A stretch of 64,000 nucleotides of DNA, from positions 41,509,021-41,573,020 of the forward strand of contig NC_081541.1 in NCBI RefSeq assembly GCF_901000735.1, written 5' to 3'. The position numbers and the translations under genes are program-made. The notes beneath the pieces were generated by a model that ran no database searches, was not told the origin of the DNA, and worked only from the letters and a program-made list of their open reading frames with translations. This stretch comes from Corylus avellana (Eukaryota > Streptophyta > Magnoliopsida > Fagales > Betulaceae). This document shows positions 22,129 to 32,700 of the stretch, piece by piece (the stretch's first letter is position 1; every line of letters begins with the position of its first letter).

Positions 22129-23697
22129 GTCCTTTTATTTGTGCTTCAAACTTCAAAGTGGAAAATGAAAACCACACAAAGAGAAAAATGACTTTTGAAA
22201 AGTGGAAAATCCTTCGTACATGCAAACGGGCAAAAAAAAATGTAAAAAATAGTACCGATAAAAAATATCATATATTCTATGGACAAATTTTTTTTTTAAA
22301 ATTGAGTTGAAGGTAACTGTCATATATTCTTTGAGCACGTGAAAAGCATATCAATTATTAATAGGTAAAACTATTAAAAGCCCATGTATTTCTCACATGT
22401 TAAGTTATACATTGCAAATTACAAACTTGGCAGGAGGGAGGAAATGTTTGTCCATAATCTTTGAAGACCATTTTAGTTATACTTATTTTACACTCATTTA
22501 TCATATTCATTTTATATGTAACATGTTGCAGTTACTGAAATTAATACTTTAAATGCTTTTGTAGTTGGATAAGAATATGATTTTTTGACTATTTTATGTT
22601 GTTGCAAGAGAAGTTTTACGATGACTTTTATGGTTATTAACAAATACTCTTTGTGTTGCTAAAGATCATTTTCCTTGTATTAGAATCAATGTTATTGATT
22701 TAATGCTTAAGCAATGCAAAATGCTAAAAATGCCCCTAGTAAAGTCTTATTTAAATGCAAAGTTTTTTATAGATTGTAACATTTAATTGAGTGATCATAT
22801 GGTCATAGATCAAGTGGCTTAACGATTTCTCTCTCTTCCTCTTTTTTAAAAAGAAAAAGAAAAAAGGCAATACCCCTTGATTAAGATTATGTACTTCAAC
22901 TTACGAAAAAAAAAAAATTATGTGCTTCAAAAATGCTATCATTAACTTAATAAGTAACTTTTATTAAAAGTCATCTAAACTTGTTGTTTATTATGAACTT
23001 ATGAAGAGTTTTAGTCCAAAAGTCACATTGCATTAAATGAAACCCCTCATTTAAATGGCTGAAAGGGCCAATTCCTTTTAGTGTTAGACGGATTCCATCT
23101 TAAAATTAAATTTTTGTGAGTATGTAAAGTTATATGATAATTCTGTGTATTTTTTTATTATTTTATATCATATGCACTTTACGTCTTGTAATGTTGTATC
23201 CCTAAAAAAATGAAGTAACTTTTAAAATCATAATTTGAATAAAACTCAAATGTGATCATCAATTACAAATTTAATGGTGATTTTAAATGCCACATCATCC
23301 TAGGAGAAACACAAGAGTGACATAAGAGGGATTTCTAGCATTACTCGATTGATTGAATTTTGAATATTCTAATATACATATTTATCATGCTTTTCAAATC
23401 AATATATTTTTTCAAACTTTTTGTATGGATTTTTGATGTATTATATCATGACTAGGGGATCATTTCCTTCACTTGCCCATTTCAAACCAACTATGCTCTC
23501 ATACTTGTACAAATATTTTTTTCCAAAAATCATAGGTTAACATAAAAACTATTTCAAAACCTTGCTATCCTACCAAAAGCCTATTACTTAACCCAAAAGT
23601 CACTTAATTAAAAACCAACCATAGTTCTAAAATTTTAAACTATTAAATAACACTTATTTGAATCAAATTACTTTAAGAATAAATAAATCTCATAGAG

Positions 23698-23706
23698 TAT
23701 ATAAGG
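23698..23706 (+). promoter_or_regulatory. TATA box of the gene at 23772
   Basis: TATATAAGG lies 74 bp upstream of the ATG in a block conserved with copy 1 (CATAGAGTATATAAGGG). It rules out the longer in-frame extension from 23658, which would begin upstream of the promoter. Confidence 0.75.
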
Positions 23707-23771
23707 GCTATGCCTTAATCTTCATTTTAATTGTAGATCAAAATAAAAAGTTTCTAAAGTTGAAGAAATCT

Positions 23772-24275
23772 ATGGCTTCCAAATGTATTAAAAAACTTAT
23801 AATAGTGATGATGGAGTTGCTTATCATCGTTCTCCTAAAAGTGCAAGTTAAAGGCCTTACTCATATCTTTTTCCCTCCCTCATCATCTCCCATTAAGCTT
23901 CCTCATGTCACTGAACTTGATAAAGTTCAAATAAATAATCATGCACCTACCTCTTTTTCTCCCTCTCCACCACCTATCATGTATCCTCACTCCTTCGAAC
24001 TTGATGGAGTTCAAGAAACGATACATACGTGTGTTACATATGTAATTGAAGTTTGTGAAATACAATGGCGACAAAATTTTCGATTTGGTTTTTGTCTTCT
24101 TGAAGGTTATGTACAATGCTTGCATCAACATGGCCCAAACATGGTTGAGGAATCTTTACAGAGCTTAGAATCTTGCCTACGACGTGAGAGGAGCAACCTC
24201 AAATCCTGCAACTTATCTCGAACTAAAGATGCATCCAAGACGAACAAAACTATCGTTTATAAGACGAGTCCCTAG
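23772..24275 (+). CDS. Small secreted cysteine-rich protein, copy 3
   Basis: A 167-residue single-exon protein starting MASKCIKKL. The signal-peptide-like hydrophobic run is at 9-22 (IIVMMELLIIVLL), followed by KVQV. It has the same plan as copy 2: FFPPSSSP, LPHVTELDKVQ (43-53), SPSPPP, YPHSFELDGVQ (71-81), then Cys 87, 95, 108, 116, 135 and 146 at identical spacing. Differences from copy 2 cluster in the loops between cysteines (for example around 97-104 and 122-134) and in the basic tail, while the cysteines and the QCLHQHGP and RSNLKSC words are unchanged. That pattern suggests the protein is functional. The role is unknown. The start is chosen from the conserved ATG behind the TATA box. 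Confidence 0.8.
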   Translation: MASKCIKKLIIVMMELLIIVLLKVQVKGLTHIFFPPSSSPIKLPHVTELDKVQINNHAPTSFSPSPPPIMYPHSFELDGVQETIHTCVTYVIEVCEIQWRQNFRFGFCLLEGYVQCLHQHGPNMVEESLQSLESCLRRERSNLKSCNLSRTKDASKTNKTIVYKTSP

Positions 24276-24934
24276 TGTAAGGTCTCGTAAATATTTCTTA
24301 ACTATTCTCTCTTTCACTCTCTCTTTGCAGCCATTTGTTGGTCATCAAATTAATTTCCTACAACGCAATGATGGAAACCATGTTGTGAGTTGTTTTTTAA
24401 AATTCTTATCAATCTTCTTTTATTCCGACAAAGAAGACTTTTCAACTTTTATATATTTTTGAGCCATCATAAGAATGTTTATTATCGGTTATTTATTTTC
24501 ATCCATTACAAAATTTTGACCATTGTTTCTTCATAAATCTTAATTCATTTTAAAAGTTCATATATATATACATATTTTTAACTTATGGAGCATTTAATAA
24601 TTAACTTCAATACATAAAGTAATGTCAAAAAAATTTATTATTATCATAACCATTGGTTGTCACTCTTTCTTTCTACATACCAAAAACAAAAATATGTATA
24701 GATTGCCAAATAATTACCAAATAGAGTAATTTAATTTGAATTAGAAGTAATAAAGATATCATGTTAATGAATTTCAGAGATAAAAGTTATGAATATTTTG
24801 AATCACCTTGTATAAGATTTAGTAAAAAAAAAAAAAAAAATTGTAGGATAATAATTATGGTTATAGAAGTTACTTCTTTAGTACCCAACTAATTCTTTTA
24901 TAATGTAAGTGTAACAAAATAACTACAATACAAG

Positions 24935-25395
24935 TGTTGGGGAGATAAATCGGTTAGAAAATTTTTAGTTTGAGTACATTAATATACATATTTAAACATC
25001 ACTCTAACCCAAAAAGCCTAAGTTAATGAGCTTGAGTCCATTGTTTACGTACTCTTTTTCTTTATACTTTCTCAATGTGGGACTCAACACTAACAAATAC
25101 ACTCACAACAATCTCACAATCATTTGTGACTTTTTTTACATTTTCAAATAGTGTCCCACGTCAAGAATTACCCCAAAGCTCCATAAAACACAACTTCAGA
25201 CCATACTTGTCCAGACACCCATCCTAAGAAGCTAACCACGCTCTGATATTGCTTGTTAGGGAGATAAAGTTGGTTATAAACATATTTGAACACCATTCTA
25301 GCACAAAAGTCTAAGTTAATGGGCTTGGGTCCACTTAGATATATTAACTACTATTTTCTTTATATTTTTCCAATGTGGGAAGCGTGCTCACAACA
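24935..25395 (-). mobile_element. TRIM (miniature LTR retrotransposon), absent from unit A
   Basis: Two direct repeats, 24935-25110 and 25254-25395, each begin TGTT(G/A)GGGAGATAAA and end CAACA, so TG...CA termini are present. Just inside the right repeat the minus strand reads CAATATCAGAGCGTGG, close to the initiator-Met tRNA primer site TGGTATCAGAGC. The internal part is only about 143 bp and non-coding. Target duplications are ACAAG (24930-24934) and ATAAG (25396-25400). Unit A is uninterrupted near 17893 (CAATACAAGGATTTTC). Confidence 0.85.
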
Positions 25396-26370
25396 ATAAG
25401 GACCTTTTTTCCAAAAAAAATTAATCCTCTTTTTTTTTTTCTTGACCTTTCTATAAAGGATGTGTTACAAAATTCATTTTATCTCTATCTCTTCTAACAA
25501 CTATTATTTCATCTCACCTATATACTTGATAAAAGATCGTACACTCAATTATTTTTAGTTTATCACTAGTTTGTCTTCGTCGGTATTTTCGTTGCTCCTT
25601 ACTACACATTGACATTGGTTATTTGGGTATAACAATTTATCTATTTGTCGTATACTCTAATTATAATTTAGTTTTTTGGTTTTTGATTATTGTCATTAAA
25701 CCTCTCGTTGTATTTTAAAGTGAAATTTAAGTATTCTCGTTAAAATAAACGAGAATGAAAACATGCAAGCTAGTCACATATCTTGTTATGCTAATCATTT
25801 AATGCAACATTCTCAAATGGTTTTGACATCAACATATATAGAGAATATTTTTCTTAAAAGTATGATACTAGATAAAGAAGCATCATATTAAGAAATTAGA
25901 GACATAATGGTTGAAGTGGATGGGTGCGATGATGATTACTTGTTGGCATTAAGCATAATTTTAATCGAATTAACTGACATTTCTACTTACTTAACTCGAA
26001 GCATGTTTTTTCATGTTCTTCCATACTTTATTTATTAAGGTGAACTTCACACATAAAAGTATGATTTGGTTACAGATTCATATGGAGGCTTCTCGGGAAA
26101 TGTGCGAGAGCAAGACTTGTTATAACAGTCCTCAAATGATCATTGTTTCAAATAATATTGTTTTGAGTTCTAAAATAATGTAAATTAGGGAAGTTGCACT
26201 ACCTTATTTGATATTGTTGTGTTTTCTATTTTTTAAGTTGGACCATTTTCCACCCAAAATTATGTCATTTGGAGTTGAATTATATATAGGATTTGTCGAT
26301 CTTGTTTTATGTTTGGATATTTTAGAGTTACCAGTTGGTTTATTGACACCTGAAAGTAATATACTTTGAA

Positions 26371-26395
26371 CTTTTTTTTTTTTTTTTTTTGATCC
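26371..26395 (-). mobile_element. 25 bp poly(T) insert with 13 bp target duplication
   Basis: AATATACTTTGAA occurs at 26358-26370 and at 26396-26408 and brackets a C, a run of about 19 T and GATCC. On the minus strand this is GGATC followed by poly(A), the signature of a retroposon truncated to little more than its tail. Unit A lacks the whole surrounding segment, so no empty site is available. Confidence 0.6.
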
Positions 26396-28194
26396 AATAT
26401 ACTTTGAATATTAAATAGTATATAAATACATGTTATTATTACTGAACAATATGTAATGTACGAATCAATATTTATATGTAACATTATATTTAAAGGAAAA
26501 TTGTTGAATTGGTTTATGTGGCTTGACCTGGTAACCAATAAATTATCCTTGTCATCTCAAAATGAACTTGTCAATCTTTGTGGTTTGCGAATGTAACAAA
26601 ATGATCCATCATATGAGTTATGTTAGTATAATGTTAGCTCATGACTTGCAATCATGTCATATGATCTAATTATTCTCTATCTTTTACATGCGTGCAATGA
26701 TAAAATACTTGCATGAATTTTTTTACCTTTTCCATTTTATTCTTTTATCCGTATGTCATGTGCGTAAAATTTTTAGTTCACGTCGTTATAAAAATAAGTC
26801 CGTGCAAGAAGAGAGCATGGATGTTTCATATATCAAAATAATATGGGAATAAAAGATAGATAAAGGCATTCATATGAGGTTCACTCACCTTGATCGTAGA
26901 GATAATCCTAAAAATCAACATCGAACTCTCCAAGAAGGTTCTCTCCAAAAACCCTAATGTTCGAAGTTTCTATGGGACCAAAAATCTACTCTAAAACCTA
27001 AAACCGGACAAAACAACGGATTCAAAGATTATTAAACCATATCATATCAACTTTGTGAGATATTTGTCGGAATTAGGATGTTTGTGTAAAACAAAGCATA
27101 AGTAGTTTTTTTTTTTTTTTTTGATGAATAAGTAGGAGTTAGAAGAGTCCTAAAACGAGTGGGGTCTAGCTCTTGGTTTTGTCCAAGTGTCTAGAAGGGC
27201 TGGCCTTTGTGTGTGTCTAATATATAGTAGAGTTTCCAGCATATTGAAGTGCTCTTATGTTGTCTTGATTGATATTGTATTTTTTATTTGCATAATAAAT
27301 TTTATTTATTCAATTTTTTTTTAACATATATTAAGCAAAAATCAATCAACTTGATTTTATTGAGCTGTGAAACTTCTCAAATCGAACTCCAACATACTTG
27401 GTTCAATAATTCAAATTTTAGAAACCAATTAGCAAATTTGTTGGTCTAAGAAACCCAAGCTCATTCGTTTTCGATTTGATTGATATGGTTTATCAAAGTG
27501 AATCATGTGAGGAACACTTTATCCCTTAATCTCAAACGTTACAATTTCAACAAGATAGAATAATAATAATAATAATAATAATAATTGGGGGGGAGTTTCA
27601 ACTTTGTAGGGTTTTCGAAGTCTTTCATGCATGCAAACGGGCATAAAAATGATATAAACAAAACCAATGAAAAAAGTCAGACAATTATTATAATTATTGT
27701 ATGACTCTCACGATTCTTATCATTTTCATTATCATTATTTTTTTTTTTCATATGTACATGATTTTTTGGTTCTTATTTTTTACTCTTTTCACATAATGTA
27801 ATTTTCAATAGTTCTTACAATAATTTCACTCTCCTTAAACTTCGAAGAGTCCTTTCATATTTTTAATACCTAATACTATTAAAAACTCGTATACTTTTCA
27901 CATTTTAAGATATACATTGCAAACTTACAAATTTGGCAGGAGGGGGGAAATTTATGTCCATAATCATTGAAGACCATTTTAATTATACTTATTATTTTAA
28001 GCTCATTTACCACATTCATTGTATATATAACATGTTTTAAGTGACTTCTTTTTTCTTTTTTCTTTTTTTAAGTGACTAACATACGAAAGCACTTAAAATA
28101 CGTAATATCAATCAATGTAAAATGAGTGATAAATGTGTGTGAAAAATAACATTACTCTTATTAATTTCATGTGTGCATGTATTGGATAAGAACC

Positions 28195-28305
28195 TTTTTT
28201 TTTTTTTTTTGACATGTCCACACACCAGGGGGATGGGAGATTCAAACTAGTGACCTCTGTTTCATGAGGCATGGTCTTTAGCCAATTGAGTTATCCATTG
28301 GGGAC
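28195..28305 (-). mobile_element. tRNA-derived SINE, 111 bp
   Basis: On the minus strand it reads a 5' part with an A-box-like TAACTCAATTGG (28282-28293), a B-box-like GTTTGAATC (28239-28247), then GGTGTGTGGACATGTC and a poly(A) tail. Flanking words GGATAAGAACC (28184-28194) and GGATAACAGCC (28306-28316) match at 9 of 11 positions as target duplications. Confidence 0.8.
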
Positions 28306-28728
28306 GGATAACAGCCATGCTACATGCACTTTTAAGTGCTTATTTCGTTTTGGGCTATTGTTAAGAAACTCACTCTTTTCTAGATTTTAGAATCTTCCTT
28401 CCGCTCTCTTTTTCTTTTGGATCAGAAGTGGAAACAAGCATCTCTTGTAACTCGTTTCCCGTATTCAATTAGAAAAAAAGAAAATGTGTTTTCTTCCTAA
28501 CGTGACCGACCCATTGGGGACGGATAACAGCCATGCTACATGTACTTTTAAGTGCTTATTTTGTTTTGGGCTGTTGTTAAGAAACCCACTCTTTTCTAGA
28601 TTTTAGAATCTTCCTTCCGCTCTCTTTTCCTTTTGGATCAAAAGTGGAAACAAGCCTCTCTTGTAACTCTTTTTCCGTATTCAATTAGATAAAAAGAAAA
28701 AAGAAAATGTGTTTTCTTCCTAAAGTGA
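28295..28728 (+). repeat. 216 bp tandem duplication upstream of the KH gene
   Basis: CCATTGGGGACGGATAACAG begins at 28295 and again at 28511, and both units run on to TTTTCTTCCTAA(C/A)GTGACC. The second unit ends about 200 bp before the KH start codon. The copies differ at a modest number of sites. The unit includes the last bases of the SINE, so the duplication followed the SINE insertion. Confidence 0.9.
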
Positions 28729-28934
28729 CCGTAAATATCACAATTAAATTATTAAATTTTGGATTAAATATTGAGTTTTACTAATGTGCACTTGATCAAA
28801 GTGAATGCAGCATTTTCGGGTGGGTAATTGATGAGGGCACACCCGTCAATTCACTCGAATCAAAAGCTTTACAAATTTCGGTCGCCTACTCTTCTTCGAA
28901 GCCTCTTTTTGTTTCTCGTCAAACACACCTAACA

Positions 28935-29711
28935 ATGGCTCAACCAGGCCAAATCCCTATGAACCACCACATGGTGTACCCTACCGTACCGGTACCCGTA
29001 TCGGTACCCGTACCTGTACCTGTGCCCGTACTTGGATCCGAACCCGGACAGTCCTCAGCACTGAAGCGTCGCCGAGAGGAAGAGCTTCCCTGGGCGGTGG
29101 CGGCGGGGGAGGAGTCGGCGGCGAAGCGGCGGGCGAAGTTGGCGCAGGACGTGCTATTCAGAGTGGTGGTGCCTTCGAGGCAGATCGGAAAGGTTATCGG
29201 CAAGGAAGGCTGCCGAATCCAGAAGATTCGCGAAGACTCCAAAGCCACTATCAAAATCGCCGATGCTATCGCTGTAAGCTTTGGTTCTTCTTATTTTTGT
29301 TACTTATGTTTTTTGAATTTTTAGTGTGTTCAGGTTAGGGTTCTGAGGGAATTAGAGAAAAAAAAAAAGTTGAAAACAATAATGGTTTGTATATGGTGTA
29401 TAAATTGAATGGAAAGATCACAATTTTAATCTAGAATTATTGTTTTGTGGTGAATTTTTTTGGAAATGTTGAGATTTTGATAGAGGTTAAACACCTTTAC
29501 CTGGCTATTTGGAGACTCTAGTTTGTGGTATGGCATTTTGGAAAAGCATGGCTATTTGTGATCATTTATGTTTTGTAGCATTTTTTTTAATGTTCTATTG
29601 CTTATAGTTGTTATTCTCAACAGTAGTACCATTATGTTTCATAAGGTTGACGGAGAACGTGAAAAATGCAACATTAGCCACTCGCTTAGCTGTGGAACTG
29701 CTAAAAATGTC

Positions 29712-29752
<41 letters not shown>

Positions 29753-32700
29753 TTGGAATTGAAGGGAGAGTATTAAACAACCAAATGAGATGATTAGACT
29801 AATTCTACTTGTTGACCGGTGGCCGCGGCATTTAATCTGTATTATGTTTTGCAGCGACATGAGGAGCGTGTAATTATTATAAGTTCTAAAGACAGTGACA
29901 ACACAGTTTCTGATGCGGAGAATGCACTCCAGCAAATCGCCAGTCTAATACTAAAGGTGATGTGTTTTGTGGTGACTCAACTTGAATAAGCTTTATCCAA
30001 AACATTGTTTTAACTGTATTAATTGCAATTATGTGGTGGGTTCTTAACATTTTCTGTAATTATTGTCTCCGCCTTCAATTTTATTTGAGATTGATGCATG
30101 GGAGTGCTTTTCCATAAGATGTATTATGTGATTTTCCTTTCTCGATAATGTGCATAGAGTTTGATGTGGTTAAGTATTTTTCTAGCCTTTTCGTACGTGG
30201 CTCCTTAATTTATTTAGTTATTGACATGGGTTTTACCAATGAACAATTTTCTGTGTTATCACTGGGAAAGTGGTTTTAGTTAGATTCTTATTCTAGACGT
30301 AATCTCAGCTACCAAAAATTGTTGGAATAGAATTCATGAACCATGGTATAAGGAGCTTAAGCATGTATCACAAACACTAAATCTGGTGGACCAATGGATA
30401 CTGCGATCTCACTTAGGTGGCCAGCCAGTCAGTCTCCAAAGTGGTGTATTCACTTTGGTGCATGTAATCACTCACAAATCATGTAGATCTGGATCCGACT
30501 GCATTGATGTGAATGCGTATATCATCAATGGTGTTTTTCTTAGCAGGATTTATGGAACTCTCTTTCTGCAAACTAATAGCGAAGGTTTGAAGCACTTAGA
30601 TCCAAGACTCTCTTGTAGTAGGCAACAACCAACCACTTTCTTGTTCCTGGATTCTTGCTATGTCAGAACTCTTTATTTGCTGGTGTGATCCTTGTTTCCC
30701 TGATGTTTGCGTAAAGTCCTGAATATATATGTGTGTGTGTGCGCTGGTGTGATGCTTGTTTCCCTGTGGTTTGCGTAAAGTTCCTTAATATATATGTGTG
30801 TATGTGTGTGCTCGCGCTCGCGCTCCTACTAACTAGGTGGTTTCTTTTGTATCCTCCATGTGTACTTAGGGGTGCATATGTATAATCATAATAATAGGAA
30901 GGAAACTTCAAATCCATTAGGTAATAGTCCATTAAGAACTTTTTATACTACTATTTGGAGTTTTCATAAAAAGTCGAGTATGTTGAAAGTAAATTGAGCA
31001 TGAACTTATATTTATAGAGACACAATTGGGTTTTATGTTACAAATTGATCTGGACTCCTGGGTTGTCTCAACAGATGATTTCCAAATTGATGGATGAGTA
31101 TATTCTTGAATAGTCTCTCTTTGTGTACTTGGGTTACCCTTCTGTTGTAATGACCCATGAAAAGTGCTAACCATATATGCACAATTACTTCAAAATGACT
31201 AATCAAGTTGCAATTGGAGCTCCCAAGAATCACTTATGAAGTCCGTACCTAATAAGGAACCAATATGGGACTTAGAACTCATGAGCTCCTTTATAATCCA
31301 TCTATTCCATGTGGAAAGTTCGTCTTTTCAATTTAAGACTAACTTTTTGGGGTGTCACATATGCGCTTTCTAAAAAGATTGAATTATTTTTCCAAAAAAA
31401 ATAATAAATTCTTGAATAGCATCCATCGCATTCCAGCAGCCCTTGGATTTATGTTCACATGGGATAATGAATGAAAGTGTTTGGACCTTGTCTTATCTTA
31501 AATAGAGAAGCATCTTATTTTTCAGGAAGTAGCTTTCGTTGTTTGTACTTGCTGTGTCCACAGCCACTGTTGTTAAGTTAATAGCTGGAAGACCTGTGGG
31601 CTTGGGTTTTGTAACTTATCAAAAATCTGTCTGTCAAAACCTTTTTGATACTGTGCTGGCTCTGATGAAATAAATGATTTTCCTTGTAACAGGAAGATGA
31701 TAGTAGCAGTACAGAGACGAAAGTTGCTGCAGGACATGTGGCTGCCAATACAATAAGGCTTTTGATTGCTGGGTCCCAAGCAGGTTGTTTGATTGGGATG
31801 TCTGGTCAAAACATTGAAAAATTGAGGAATTCGTGTGGTGCTACTATTTCAGTTCTTGCTCAGAATCAGTTGCCTTTGTGTGCATCTGCTCATGAATCTG
31901 ATCGGGTAGTTCAGGTGAGCTTGTCTGCTGTTAATGTTGAACAGAACTAAAATGATGCACCTAGTGCTAAAATCAAAGTAATCTGTTGTTTAATTTTGTT
32001 CCGACAATGAGATTATAATTTGCTTTATCTTATTCATGCCTAGTTATGCCTTGATTGTTTCTTTCAACTGCTAATCACAAATAATGATTAAGATTCATGT
32101 TAAATTCAGATATCAGGTGATGTTCCTGCGGTATTGAAGGCTTTGGAGGAGATTGGTTCTCAACTAAGGTCTTACACTGAATTCTGATCAGCAGTACTTC
32201 ATCTTTTAGACTTTTATTCAGAGTGCTTTTTTTTGGAAATTAATTTGTATAATCATTATCAATTCCATGTAATTTAGGGAAAACCCACCACGACAAGTGA
32301 TTTCTATTAGCCCAGCATACAATTATGCTGCAGTCAGACCACCCCAACCAGTTGTGGACCCAACTTCAGGTTATTAATATTTTTCCATATCAAATGACTT
32401 TGTGGTTCAACTGCCATGCTTGCATTTCTATCGAAGTTTTTAATATCTTGACATAACGACATCATCTTTAGGACAACCAATCTTGCAGCTGATTATGTAA
32501 CCTTTGAGATGATGATATCGGAAACACTGGTTGGTGGGTTGATCGGCAGGTGCGGCTCCAACATATCAAGGATCAGAAATGAGTCTGGAGCAATGATCAA
32601 GGTAGGCAGATCTTAAATTCTTAAGGTTGTGAGCTTTTAAAATCCTTAAGCTGCACATTGTCCATAGATCTGTTAGGAATGTGCAAGAGCAACAAGTTAC

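Larger units (their letters stand above)
10493..22525. repeat. Tandem duplication, unit A (expanded by insertions)
   Basis: From TGTTGCAGTTACT at 10493 this block aligns in order with unit B starting at 22526. Shared landmarks are GCAAGAGAAGTTT, GCTTAAGCAATGCAAAATGCT, TGCCCCTAGTAAAGTC, the secreted-protein gene, GACATTTCTAC, ATCAACATCGAACTCTCC and TTGGCAGGAGG. Unit A is about 12.0 kb and unit B about 5.5 kb. Much of the difference is insertions in A at 10728-14199, 14383-15346, 20902-21404, 21490-21684 and 21935-22128, plus two further stretches (about 15590-16370 and 19000-20290) missing from B. Confidence 0.85.
22526..28035. repeat. Tandem duplication, unit B
   Basis: The counterpart of unit A. 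It ends near ACATGTTTTAAGTGAC (about 28030), where A passes into B with ACATGTTGCAGTTAC. It carries the secreted-protein gene at 23772 and a TRIM at 24935-25395. 23230-23345 contains half of a GAGTAAT-type MITE (GCATTACTCG end). Confidence 0.85.

Noticed and set aside
23658..23771. In-frame N-terminal extension of the secreted-protein gene at 23772
   Set aside because: The TATA box at 23698 lies inside it, the extension is absent from the other two copies, and the ATG at 23772 gives the conserved signal peptide.
28239..28293. A tRNA gene on the minus strand
   Set aside because: A- and B-box-like words are present but no cloverleaf or CCA-end acceptor pairing; the poly(A) tail and target duplications identify a SINE.
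28940..29254. Minus-strand open frame over KH exon 1
   Set aside because: A shadow of the Val-Pro-rich and basic coding sequence on the plus strand; no independent features.
29608..29935. Open frames giving poly-Leu, poly-Tyr or poly-Asn
   Set aside because: They are translations of the (TTA)n microsatellite in KH intron 1.
30386..30688. 100-codon frame in KH intron 2
   Set aside because: No family resemblance, and it lies between well-defined exons 2 and 3 of the same gene.
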